Source: Mesorhizobium sophorae
GTDB taxonomy: Bacteria; Pseudomonadota; Alphaproteobacteria; Rhizobiales; Rhizobiaceae
Length of the DNA: 64,000 nt
NCBI RefSeq assembly: GCF_002270415.1
Contig: NZ_NNRI01000008.1
Span: forward strand, 186,001-250,000
Direction: 5' to 3'
The notes beneath the pieces were generated by a model, which was not told the DNA's origin, ran no database searches, and saw nothing but the letters and a program-made list of their open reading frames with translations. Positions 52,752 to 61,169 of this stretch are shown one piece after another. The translations under genes and the position numbers were made by a program. How positions within the stretch are numbered: position 1 is the first letter of the stretch; every line of letters begins with the position of its first letter.

Positions 52752-53816
52752 CTAGTGCAGCACCAGCATATCGCTCGACGAGAACGAAATCTCGGCCTTT
52801 TCGCCGACAGCGGGCGGTGGTGTGGCCGGGCTGTTGAACGTATCGAGCGACACGGTGTTGCCGCCGATGCCGACACGAACCCGGATCACCGAGCCGAGGA
52901 AATGCACTTCGGAGATCTCGCCGGAAAGGCTGGAGTCGCGACCGGGCTGAAGGCCTAGCGAAATGGCTTCCGGACGCAGGGCAAGCGACAGGGTGTCGCC
53001 GGACTTCGAGCCGTTGAGCTTGCCCTTGAGCGAAACTTCCTGCGTGTCGACCTGCACCTTGCCCGATGCAGCATCGGTGACCTTGCCTTCGAGCACGTTC
53101 AGCGTACCGACGAAATTGGCGACGAACTTGGTCGCCGGCCGGTTGTAGATCTCGAACGGCGTGGCGACCTGCTCGGCCTTGCCGCCATACATGACGGCGA
53201 TGCGGTCCGAGATCGAGAGCGCCTCTTCCTGGTCATGGGTGACGAAGATGGTGGTGATGCCGAGCTTCTTCTGGATCGAGCGAATTTCCTCGCGCAGCGA
53301 CACGCGCACCTTGGCGTCGAGCGCCGACAGCGGCTCGTCGAGCAGCAGCAGCTTCGGCTTCGGCGCAATCGCACGCGCCAGCGCAATGCGCTGCTGCTGG
53401 CCGCCGGAAAGCTGGTAGGGATAGCGGTCGGCCATCTGTGGCAGCTTGATCATGTCGAGCATCTCGGCGACACGCTTGTCGGCGTCGGCCTTCGACATGC
53501 CGGCAACCTTCAGCCCGAACGCGATGTTCTGCGCCACGGTAAGGTTCGGGAACAGCGCATAGGCCTGGAACACCATGCCGACATTGCGCTGGTTGGGCTT
53601 CAGCCTCGTGATGTCCTTGCCGGCGACGACGATCTTGCCGGCCGACGGCTCCTCGAAGCCGGCGACCATGCGCAGGACCGTGGTCTTGCCGCAACCGGAC
53701 GGTCCGAGGAACGAAACAAATTCGCCCGGCTCGACGTCGAGGCTGAAATCCTGCACCACGGTGTTGGAACCGTAGGACTTCCGCACATGCTGGATGGATA
53801 GGAATGGCTCGGCCAT
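52752..53816 (-). CDS. ABC transporter ATP-binding protein (PotA/FbpC type)
   Basis: 354 residues. Walker A GPSGCGKTTVLRM (about 37-49), VFQAYALFPNL, signature LSGGQQQRIALARAIAPKP, Walker B LLLLDEPLSALD, H-loop THDQEEAL and a C-terminal TOBE_2 domain (about 275-350). This class drives polyamine, iron(III), thiamine or phosphonate-type importers. Last gene of a binding protein-permease-permease-ATPase operon on the minus strand. Confidence 0.93.
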   Translation of the reverse strand: MAEPFLSIQHVRKSYGSNTVVQDFSLDVEPGEFVSFLGPSGCGKTTVLRMVAGFEEPSAGKIVVAGKDITRLKPNQRNVGMVFQAYALFPNLTVAQNIAFGLKVAGMSKADADKRVAEMLDMIKLPQMADRYPYQLSGGQQQRIALARAIAPKPKLLLLDEPLSALDAKVRVSLREEIRSIQKKLGITTIFVTHDQEEALSISDRIAVMYGGKAEQVATPFEIYNRPATKFVANFVGTLNVLEGKVTDAASGKVQVDTQEVSLKGKLNGSKSGDTLSLALRPEAISLGLQPGRDSSLSGEISEVHFLGSVIRVRVGIGGNTVSLDTFNSPATPPPAVGEKAEISFSSSDMLVLH

Positions 53817-53831
53817 GGCTTTTCTCTCAGG

Positions 53832-54623
53832 TCAGTTCGGGCGGTTCGCCGATTTCGGCGCGAAGCGGGACAGGATCTGGATGAGCGACATGCAGCCCCA
53901 GGTGATGGCGAAGGCGATGATGGCAAGGGCTGCCGGTTCATAGGCGCGGTTGGCGCCGATGTTCTGCAGGTACGGGCCAAAGGCCGGCCGATTGAGCAGG
54001 CTGGCCATGGTGAACTCGCCAATGACGATGGCAAAGGTGAGGAAGGCGCCCGACAGCACGGCAATCAGCACATTGGGCAGGATCACGCGGCCGATGATCG
54101 TGCCCCAGCCGGCGCCCAGGATCTGCGCTGCTTCGGTTAACGTGCGCACGTCGATGGTGCGCAGACCGGTATCGACGGCACGATACATGTAAGGCAGGGC
54201 CAGCGTCGCATAGCCGATCACCAGCAAGGCATTCGCACCCATGTTGCTTCCCAGGAACGGCAGCGGCGAGTTCGAGCCGTACATCCTGATGTAACCGAAA
54301 ACGATGACGATGGCGGGGATGACCAGCGGCAGCAGGGTGATGAATTCGACAACCGGCCGCAGTTGCGGCAGGCGCAGCCGGATCCAGTACGCTGCCGGCA
54401 CCACGATCAGCACACCGAGAATGATGGTGAAGACGGCCGCGACCACCGAATACAGGAAGGTCGACTGGAAGCGTGGATCGCCCAACACGATCTGATAGGC
54501 GTCGAAGGAATGCACGCCACGCCGCATGCGCAGAGAGAACTCGACCGTCGCCATCAGCGGAATGAAGAAATAGGCGGCGCCGACGACGAAGACGACCCAG
54601 GCCCAGAATTTTCCCGACTTCAT
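53832..54623 (-). CDS. ABC transporter permease (PotC type)
   Basis: 263 residues, about six membrane helices. The EAA loop reads TLTEAAQILGAGWGTIIGRVILPNVLIAVLSG. The start at 54623 (MKSGKFWAWVVFVVG) overlaps the upstream permease stop by 4 nt; a longer frame is a shadow. Belongs to BPD_transp_1, polyamine/iron type. Confidence 0.92.
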   Translation of the reverse strand: MKSGKFWAWVVFVVGAAYFFIPLMATVEFSLRMRRGVHSFDAYQIVLGDPRFQSTFLYSVVAAVFTIILGVLIVVPAAYWIRLRLPQLRPVVEFITLLPLVIPAIVIVFGYIRMYGSNSPLPFLGSNMGANALLVIGYATLALPYMYRAVDTGLRTIDVRTLTEAAQILGAGWGTIIGRVILPNVLIAVLSGAFLTFAIVIGEFTMASLLNRPAFGPYLQNIGANRAYEPAALAIIAFAITWGCMSLIQILSRFAPKSANRPN

Positions 54624-55537
54624 TTGAGCCACCTTTCGGAGCGAGTCCGGAACCAGATGTAGAAGACGTTGGCAAGCCCGGTGATGACGATCATGCCGAA
54701 GGCGATGGCATAGCCGAGTTGCGGGTTGTGCAGCACGTCGCCGTTGATCTGCGAGTAGAGCTTGATGGGGACGATGTTGAGCGCCGGACCGGCAAACGCA
54801 TAAGCGGTCGCGATTGCGCCAAAGGCGTTTGCGAACAACAGGATGACCGTGCCGAGGAAGCTTGGCCACAGAACCGGTATGACCACCATGCGCCAATATT
54901 GCCACTGCGTCGCCCCGAGCGTGGCAGCCGCCTCGCCCCATTCCTTCTTTATCCCGTCGATGGCCGGCACGATGATGACCACCATCAGCGGTATCTGGAA
55001 GAACAGATAAACCGCGATCAGGCCCGACGTGGTGAGGAAATTGAAGCCCATCGCATAGATGTTGATGTTGAGTACGTCACGCAGAAGCGTTGTGACGATG
55101 CCGACACGGCCGAGCGTTGCCAGGAACGCGAAGGCGAGCGGCAAGCCGGCGAAATTCGAGGCGACGCCCGAAAAAGTGAGGGTCGCGGAGCGCGTCCAGC
55201 TTGGAAGTCCGCCGCGCACGATTGCGATCGCTATTGCGAGCCCGGCAAAGGCCCCGATAATGGCCGACCAGAAACTGATCTTGATCGAAGCCCAGTAGGA
55301 ACTGCTGATCGAAGGGTCACTGACCAATTGCAGGATGTTGTCGAGCGTAAGCTGGCCTTCACTGTTCTGGAACGCCCCGATCACGAGATAGATCGTGGGA
55401 AAGATCAGAAACATCAGGGCGAAGATGAAGAACGGCGCCACGCCGATCCATTGCGTCGGCAAGCGGAACGCAGTCGCCTGGTTCGGCGACGCTGGCTTGC
55501 TGGCTAGTGCCTGATTTGAAAGCGAGAGATCGGTCAT
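54620..55537 (-). CDS. ABC transporter permease (PotB type)
   Basis: 305 residues with about six membrane helices after a 30-residue cytoplasmic N-terminus. The EAA loop reads EWGEAAATLGATQWQYWRMVVIPVLWPSFLG. Pairs with the permease encoded next. A hairpin lies between it and the binding-protein gene. Confidence 0.92.
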   Translation of the reverse strand: MTDLSLSNQALASKPASPNQATAFRLPTQWIGVAPFFIFALMFLIFPTIYLVIGAFQNSEGQLTLDNILQLVSDPSISSSYWASIKISFWSAIIGAFAGLAIAIAIVRGGLPSWTRSATLTFSGVASNFAGLPLAFAFLATLGRVGIVTTLLRDVLNINIYAMGFNFLTTSGLIAVYLFFQIPLMVVIIVPAIDGIKKEWGEAAATLGATQWQYWRMVVIPVLWPSFLGTVILLFANAFGAIATAYAFAGPALNIVPIKLYSQINGDVLHNPQLGYAIAFGMIVITGLANVFYIWFRTRSERWLK

Positions 55538-55564
55538 GCGCCGGCTACCGTCTTCGAGGGAAGG

Positions 55565-55588
55565 CCGGGCGGCCTCGCGGCCGCCCGG
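55565..55588 (-). promoter_or_regulatory. Hairpin between binding-protein and permease genes
   Basis: A perfect 10-bp stem (CCGGGCGGCC and GGCCGCCCGG) with loop TCGC, 13 nt after the binding-protein stop codon and without a T-run. It parallels the hairpin at 39894 in the sugar ABC operon. Confidence 0.6.
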
Positions 55589-55601
55589 TGGATTTCAAGT
55601 C

Positions 55602-56708
55602 TTACTTGACGTTGGCGCCGACAACGGCGTCCCAGTTCTTGCTGATGGCTTCCTTGGCCTTGCCCTGCTCGTCGAGCGTCGGGAACACGGCCGAAGCGTA
55701 GGACTCCGCCGGCGGCAGCTTGGCCAGCACGTCCGCCGGAACCTTGCCGTTCTTGGCGAGATCGTTGAAGCGGATCGGGTGGCAATAGCCCTTCAGCCAG
55801 CCGATCTGGCCTTCGTCGGAATAAAGGTATTCCATCCAGAGCTTGGCTGCGTTCGGATGCGGCGCAAAAGCGCTGATTGCCTGCACGTAGACGCCGGCGA
55901 CGACGCCGGTCTTCGGCACGACGACGTCGACGGGCGGGTTGCCCTTCAGCGTGTCGCGGCCAGCAAGCGCGTTGTAGTCCCAGTTGATCAGGATCGGGGT
56001 CTGGCCCTGGGCCAGCGTTGCGGGCTTGCCAACGACCGGAACGAAATTGCCGGCGGCGTTGAGCTTCTTGAAGAAGTCGAGACCAGCAGTGCCGGCAGCT
56101 TCACCAGCGGCAGCACCCGTCGACAGACCGGAGGCATACACTGCCTGGATGGCCTGGTTCGAAGCGCGCGGATCACCGGCGACGGCGACCGCGTTGGCGA
56201 ATTCCGGCTTCAGCAGGTCAGCCCAGTCAGCAGGCGATTCCTTGATCAGGTCCTTGTTCACCATGAACGACAGAACGCCGTAATAGTCGCCGTACCAGGC
56301 GCCATCGGCATCCTTGGCGCTGTCCGGGATCGAGTCCCAGGTCGACACCTTGTAAGGCATCAGCAGGCCATCGGCCTTGGCGGTCGGGCCGAAGGACAGG
56401 CCGACGTCGATGACGTCAGGCGCCTGCGGGCCCTTGTTGTCCTTGTTCGCCTTGATCGCCTCGACCTCGTCGCCGGAGCCGGCATCGGGGTTGAGCTCGT
56501 TGATGGTGATTTCCGGATACTTTGCCTTGAAGCCGGCGATGACGTCGCCGTAACCACACCAGTCATGCGGCAAGGCAATGGTGGTGAGCTGGCCTTCAGC
56601 CTTAGCGGCCTTGACGAGATCGTCCAGCGAAGCCGCGGACGAAATCACCGACGACGCCATAAGGGTCGCGGCCGTAAGGGAAAGCACTTTCCCCGTGAAT
56701 TTGAACAT
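55602..56708 (-). CDS. ABC transporter substrate-binding protein (PotD/FbpA-like)
   Basis: 368 residues. Signal peptide (about 1-25, ending SSAAS). The mature protein (SLDDLVKAAKAEGQLTTIALPHDWCGYGDVIAGFKAKYPEITINELNPDAGSGDE) is in the SBP_bac_6/13-like class that binds iron, thiamine, polyamines or aminophosphonates. The position behind gamma-glutamylation enzymes suggests an amine substrate, which is inference. GGAGAG precedes the start at 56708. It may have its own promoter in the A+T-rich 242-nt spacer. Confidence 0.88.
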   Translation of the reverse strand: MFKFTGKVLSLTAATLMASSVISSAASLDDLVKAAKAEGQLTTIALPHDWCGYGDVIAGFKAKYPEITINELNPDAGSGDEVEAIKANKDNKGPQAPDVIDVGLSFGPTAKADGLLMPYKVSTWDSIPDSAKDADGAWYGDYYGVLSFMVNKDLIKESPADWADLLKPEFANAVAVAGDPRASNQAIQAVYASGLSTGAAAGEAAGTAGLDFFKKLNAAGNFVPVVGKPATLAQGQTPILINWDYNALAGRDTLKGNPPVDVVVPKTGVVAGVYVQAISAFAPHPNAAKLWMEYLYSDEGQIGWLKGYCHPIRFNDLAKNGKVPADVLAKLPPAESYASAVFPTLDEQGKAKEAISKNWDAVVGANVK

Positions 56709-56950
56709 GTGTTCTCTCCGTTGAACTGACGCCGTTGGACGCCTGCGATCCGGTATCGTTTTCATGTGACAGCCAGATGAAAGCTTTGTGAAACCGGCTG
56801 CTCGCAGCGCGAAAATTTAACTCTTTTTAACCGGCTGTAGCAATTAGCCATCACTTATTTTTCCGGCTAATTACTTTCCACCATGTGTTTCATCCTTTCC
56901 CCCTTGGTTTGCCCTGATTTTCCAGATCAATTTTCAGCAAGAAAGCCGTC
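56709..56950 (-). promoter_or_regulatory. A+T-rich spacer before the ABC operon
   Basis: 242 nt, much richer in A+T than its surroundings. It contains an inverted repeat (GCAATTAGCC at 56840-56849 with GGCTAATTAC at 56865-56874, one mismatch) and three CCGGCT motifs near 56795, 56831 and 56863. It probably holds a separate promoter for the ABC genes, perhaps with an operator, and may partly terminate the upstream transcript. Confidence 0.4.
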
Positions 56951-58123
56951 TTACACCGTGCCGGCGATGGCGTTTTCGAGCAAGGTCAGGGCCGCCTTCT
57001 TGGTCAGCTTGACCGGGTTGCCCCCGGCGGTCGGATCGACCACCGCCATGTCGGCGATCAGCCCCTTGCGCTTCTTGTCCATGTCGAGCCCCTTGATCAG
57101 GCCCGGCAGCGCATGCGGCACCTTGAGTTCCTTGCGCAATTTGATGATCGCCCTGGCGAAGCCGTCGAAGCCGCCCTTGATGCCGCAATAGGCGGCAAGC
57201 CGGCCGATGCGCTCCTCGATGGAGTCCCGGTTGAAGGCCAGCACATAGGGCATGAACACCGCATTGGTCATGCCGTGATGGGTGTCGTACAGCGCGCCGA
57301 CCGGATGCGACAGCGAGTGGATGGCGCCCAGCCCCTTCTGGAAGGCGGTGGCGCCCATCGCGGCGGCGCTCATCATATGGGCACGCGCGACGAGATCCTT
57401 GCCGTTGGCATAGGCCTTCGGCAAGTTCTCGAAGACCAGCCGGACACCTTCGACGGCGATGCCGTCGGCCATCGGATGGTAACCCGGCGCGCAATAGGCC
57501 TCGAGGCAGTGGGCAAGTGCATCCATGCCGGTGCCGGCGGTGATGAAGCCAGGCATGCCGACCGACAGTTCCGGATCGGCAATGACGATGGCCGGCAGCA
57601 ATTTGGGATGGAAGATGACCTTCTTGGTGTGCGTCGCTTCATTAGTGATGACGCCGGCGCGGCCGACTTCCGATCCGGTGCCGGCCGTGGTCGGCACCGC
57701 GATGATCGGCGCGATCGCGTCGGAATTGGCACGCGTCCACCAGTCGTCGACATCCTCGAAGTCCCACACCGGACGCGTCTGGCCGGCCTGGAAGGCGATC
57801 AGCTTACCGAGATCGAGCGCCGAGCCGCCGCCGAAGGCGATGACGCCGTCATGTTTGCCTTTCTTGAACACCGCGATGCCGGCGGTGAGATTGGACTCCA
57901 CCGGGTTCGGCCTCACCTCGGAAAAGACGCCGTAGGGGACCTTGGCATCGTCGAGGATTTTCAAGGTGGACGCAACGACCGGCAGTTTCGCCAGGCCCGG
58001 ATCGGTGACGAACAGCGGCCGCTTGATGCCGGTGGCCGCCAGCACCTCAGGCAGTTCCTTGATGCGCCCGGCGCCGAAGCGGACGGTGGTGGGGTAGTTC
58101 CATTTGGAGATGAGTTTGGACAT
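56951..58123 (-). CDS. Iron-containing alcohol dehydrogenase (group III)
   Basis: 390 residues. NAD(P)-binding GVIAFGGGSALDLGKLI (about 95-112) and PTTAGTGSEVGRAGVIT, then the metal ligands in GTGMDALAHCLEAY and GAIHSLSHPVGALYDTHHGMTNAVFMPYV (His residues). It interconverts a primary alcohol and an aldehyde with NAD(P). Next to an aldehyde dehydrogenase and a glutamine-synthetase-like ligase, it would suit oxidation of a gamma-glutamylated amino alcohol. Its ATG is 17 nt from the end of the aldehyde dehydrogenase gene. Confidence 0.92.
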   Translation of the reverse strand: MSKLISKWNYPTTVRFGAGRIKELPEVLAATGIKRPLFVTDPGLAKLPVVASTLKILDDAKVPYGVFSEVRPNPVESNLTAGIAVFKKGKHDGVIAFGGGSALDLGKLIAFQAGQTRPVWDFEDVDDWWTRANSDAIAPIIAVPTTAGTGSEVGRAGVITNEATHTKKVIFHPKLLPAIVIADPELSVGMPGFITAGTGMDALAHCLEAYCAPGYHPMADGIAVEGVRLVFENLPKAYANGKDLVARAHMMSAAAMGATAFQKGLGAIHSLSHPVGALYDTHHGMTNAVFMPYVLAFNRDSIEERIGRLAAYCGIKGGFDGFARAIIKLRKELKVPHALPGLIKGLDMDKKRKGLIADMAVVDPTAGGNPVKLTKKAALTLLENAIAGTV

Positions 58124-58140
58124 TTTTTATCTTTCGAAAA

Positions 58141-59529
58141 TCAGATGGCTTCGCGCAGATGGAACGACTTCGGCCTGGTCAGATTGTCATAGCCGATGGC
58201 CGACAGGCCAGCACCCTTGCCGGTGTCCTTGACGCCAGTCCAGACCAGGGCCGGATCGAGGTAGTCGCAGCGATTCATGAATACCGTGCCGGTCTCGACG
58301 CGGTTGCCGATCGCCACGGCATGCTCTGTATCGCGGGTCCAGATCGAAGCGGTCAGCCCGTAAGGACTGTCGTTCATCAGCGCGATCGCCTCTTCATCGT
58401 TGCGCACCTTCATGATGCCGACGATCGGCCCAAAGCTCTCCTCGCGCATGACGCTCATCTGATGGTCTACTTGCGTCAGCACTTCCGGCGCCAGATAGGG
58501 CGAGCCGGCCTTGTCGGTGGCCACCTTCATGTTGATGTGCGCCACCGCGCCCTTGCGCAGCGCCTCGGCCTTCTGCTCGCGGATCAGGTCGGCGAAACGC
58601 GCCTGCGCCATCGGCCCCATCGTCGTTGCCTGGTCGAGCGGATTGCCGACGACATAGTTCTTGGTCTCGGCGATAAAGCCCTCGACGAACTCGTCATAGA
58701 CCTTTTCGTGCACATAGACGCGCTCGATGCCGCAGCAGCACTGGCCGGAATTGTAGAAGGCGCCGTCGACCAGATTGGCGACCGCATGATCCATCTTGGC
58801 ATCAGGCAACACATAGGCCGGATCCTTGCCGCCAAGCTCAAGGCCGAGCGTCATGAAGGTGCCCGCCGCCGCCTTTTCGATGGCGCGGCCACCGCCGACC
58901 GAACCGGTGAAGTTGACGTGGTCGATCTTGCCCGAACCGAGCAGCTTCTCGGTCTGCGCATGGTTGAGCACGACATTCTGGAACACACCCTTGGGCAGGC
59001 CAACTCTGTCGAAAGCCTGTTGAAAGCGCTCACCAACCAGCAGCGTCTGCGCCGCATGCTTGAGGATGACGGCGTTGCCGGCCATCAGCGCCGGCACGAT
59101 GGTGTTGACCGCGGTGAGATAGGGATAGTTCCACGGCGCGATCACCATGACCACGCCAAGCGGGTCCTTTTTCACATAGCGACGGAAGCCGTCCTTCGGG
59201 TTGGAAGCCGGCACGGCCTTGAGCGCCGCCTCGGCGATCTCGACCATGTAGTTGGTGCGTTCCTTGACGCCACCGAACTCGCCGCCATAGCGCACCGGGC
59301 GCCCCATCTGCCAGGCGATTTCCGGCACGATCTCGTCGGTCATCGCGACCAGCGCTTCCAGCATCGCCAGCATGTACTTGCCGCGCTCGACGATCGGCGT
59401 CTCGGCCCATTTCTCTTGCGCCGCCTTGGCGCGCTCAACCGAGGCATTGATCGCCTGGTCCGTTGCCACGGGCCGCTCGGCGTAGATCGAGCCATCGATG
59501 GGGGATTTGAGTTTGACCGTCTCGGTCAT
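58141..59529 (-). CDS. NAD(P)-dependent aldehyde dehydrogenase
   Basis: 462 residues. APWNYPYL (131-138), FTGSVGGGR (207-215), the base Glu231 in GLELGGKDPAYV and the cysteine cluster Cys264-Cys266 (SGQCCCGIER), which contains the nucleophile. Similar to succinate-semialdehyde or gamma-glutamyl-aminoaldehyde dehydrogenases. It would take the aldehyde made by the iron-type dehydrogenase to the acid. It lies 182 nt from the ligase gene, across a repeat. Confidence 0.92.
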   Translation of the reverse strand: MTETVKLKSPIDGSIYAERPVATDQAINASVERAKAAQEKWAETPIVERGKYMLAMLEALVAMTDEIVPEIAWQMGRPVRYGGEFGGVKERTNYMVEIAEAALKAVPASNPKDGFRRYVKKDPLGVVMVIAPWNYPYLTAVNTIVPALMAGNAVILKHAAQTLLVGERFQQAFDRVGLPKGVFQNVVLNHAQTEKLLGSGKIDHVNFTGSVGGGRAIEKAAAGTFMTLGLELGGKDPAYVLPDAKMDHAVANLVDGAFYNSGQCCCGIERVYVHEKVYDEFVEGFIAETKNYVVGNPLDQATTMGPMAQARFADLIREQKAEALRKGAVAHINMKVATDKAGSPYLAPEVLTQVDHQMSVMREESFGPIVGIMKVRNDEEAIALMNDSPYGLTASIWTRDTEHAVAIGNRVETGTVFMNRCDYLDPALVWTGVKDTGKGAGLSAIGYDNLTRPKSFHLREAI

Positions 59530-59569
59530 TTTGTAAGTCCTCGCATTCTACAATAAAATCTTATGGCTT

Positions 59570-59695
59570 GGCGCTACCCCTCATCCGCCTGCCCGGCACC
59601 TTCGCCTCGTATGGTCACGGGGAGAAGGGAAGTGTTCCGGCGCGGGCATCCCCTGCCCGTGTTTCACGGGAGGGGTGCGGAGAGAGGCGGCGCCT
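59570..59695. repeat. Intergenic repeat with nested hairpins (family 3)
   Basis: CTACCCCTCATCCG... followed by an imperfect hairpin (ACCTTCGCCTCGTATGG with CACGGGGAGAAGG) and a second one (CATCCCCTGCCCGTG-TTT-CACGGGAGGGGTG). The CCCCTCATCCG/GGGGAGAAGG theme is a common extragenic repeat of Mesorhizobium and relatives. Only one copy is in this window. Confidence 0.55.
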
Positions 59696-59711
59696 ACGTT
59701 CGCGAACCAGT

Positions 59712-61082
59712 TTAGTACCGCTCGAACCCTCTGTGCAGCTCCCAATCCGTAATCCGGCGGTCGTATTCGAACTGCTCCCACTTCGCGGTGTGGACATAGT
59801 GTTCGAGCACGTCCTCGCCGAGCGCCTGCTTGAGCATCTTCGACTTCGCCAGCGTCTCGGTGGCGTCGCGCAGCGTCTTCGGGATCTCCGGCAAACGCGA
59901 CGCCTGATAGGCATCGCCGACGAACGGCTTCTGCAGTTCCAGCTTCTCATCGATGCCGGCAAGGCCGGCGGCGATCAGCGCCGCAAAGGCGAGATAGGGG
60001 TTGAGGTCGGCGCCGCCGATGCGGCATTCCATGCGGATGCCCTTGGTGCCCTCACCGCACAGGCGAAAGCCCGCTGTGCGGTTGTCCTCGCTCCACATGA
60101 TCTTGGTCGGCGCAAAGGTGCCGGCCTGGAAGCGCTTGTAGGAGTTGATGTAGGGCGCCAGGAACCAGGTGAATTCCTTGGCGTATTTCAGCTGTCCCGC
60201 CGCCCATTGCTGGCCAAGCGTCGACAGCGTCCAGTCGGCCTTCTTGTCGAAGAACAGCGGCGTCTTGCCGTCGGCGCTCCACAGCGAATTGTGGATATGG
60301 CTGGAATTGCCGGCCAGCCCGTAATTGTACTTGGACATGAACGAAATCGCCTTGCCTTCGGACTCGGCAATCTCCTTGGCGCCGTTCTTCAGGATGACGT
60401 GGCGATCGGCCATGTCGAGCGCCTCGGCATAGCGCACATTGATCTCTTCCTGGCCCGGGCCCCACTCGCCCTTGGAATTCTCGATCGGGATGCCGGCTGC
60501 TTCCATCTCGTTGCGAAGCCGGCGCATGACGCCTTCTTCCTTGGTGGTGATGCCGATCTGGTAGTCACCGATATAGGGCGAGGCGGTATCGAGACCCTGC
60601 CAGTGTTTCTTGCGGGCGGAATCGTAGGTCTCGTTGAACAGGTAGAATTCGAGCTCGGAAGCAAAATAGCCGATATAGCCGCGCTCCGTCAGCCGCTTGA
60701 CCTGCTTCTTCAGGATCGCGCGCGGCGAATGCGGCAGGTCGTCATGCGTGTGGTGGTCGAGGACATCGCAGATCACCAGCGCCGTCTTCTCCAGCCACGG
60801 AATGCACCGCAGCGTCGCCAGATCCGGCTTCATGACGAAATCGCCATAGCCCTTCGACCAGCTCGCCGCCTTGTAGCCGGGCACCGGCTCCATATCGATG
60901 TCTGCAGCCAGGAGATAGTTGCAGCCGTGCGTCTCGTCATGCGCGGAATCGACGAAGTACTGCGCCAGGAACCGTTTTCCTACGAGCCGGCCCTGCATGT
61001 CGACGATGCAGGCCAGCACCGTGTCGATCTCGCCGCTGGAGACCGCCTTCTTCAACTGATCGAACGAGAAATTTCCGGCCAT
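59712..61082 (-). CDS. Glutamine-synthetase-like gamma-glutamyl-amine ligase (PuuA type)
   Basis: 456 residues. Catalytic-domain motifs of the glutamine synthetase superfamily are intact: FASELEFYLF, WGPGQEEINVRY (metal glutamates), GNSSHIHNSLW (ATP/metal His), NRTAGFRL and ECRIGGADLNPYLA. It lacks the adenylylation loop of GlnA I and the strict ammonium-site pattern, placing it with PuuA/GlnA3-like enzymes, which join glutamate to an amine (putrescine, ethanolamine, isopropylamine) using ATP. The absence of puuB and puuD and the presence of an alcohol dehydrogenase argue for an amino alcohol. Preceded by a terminator-like hairpin. Confidence 0.88.
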   Translation of the reverse strand: MAGNFSFDQLKKAVSSGEIDTVLACIVDMQGRLVGKRFLAQYFVDSAHDETHGCNYLLAADIDMEPVPGYKAASWSKGYGDFVMKPDLATLRCIPWLEKTALVICDVLDHHTHDDLPHSPRAILKKQVKRLTERGYIGYFASELEFYLFNETYDSARKKHWQGLDTASPYIGDYQIGITTKEEGVMRRLRNEMEAAGIPIENSKGEWGPGQEEINVRYAEALDMADRHVILKNGAKEIAESEGKAISFMSKYNYGLAGNSSHIHNSLWSADGKTPLFFDKKADWTLSTLGQQWAAGQLKYAKEFTWFLAPYINSYKRFQAGTFAPTKIMWSEDNRTAGFRLCGEGTKGIRMECRIGGADLNPYLAFAALIAAGLAGIDEKLELQKPFVGDAYQASRLPEIPKTLRDATETLAKSKMLKQALGEDVLEHYVHTAKWEQFEYDRRITDWELHRGFERY

Positions 61083-61120
61083 TCTTGTGGCACTCCAGCG
61101 CTTGAGCTTTGAATGAGTTA

Positions 61121-61155
61121 AACAAAGCCATGGCCGGCACGATGCCGGCCATGGC
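61121..61155 (-). terminator. Terminator between the permease and ligase genes
   Basis: A perfect 13-bp stem (GCCATGGCCGGCA at 61127-61139, complement at 61143-61155, loop CGA). On the minus strand it is followed by TTTGTTT. It should end or attenuate the permease transcript before the ligase gene. Confidence 0.75.
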
Positions 61156-61169
61156 CATGACGGTCGATG

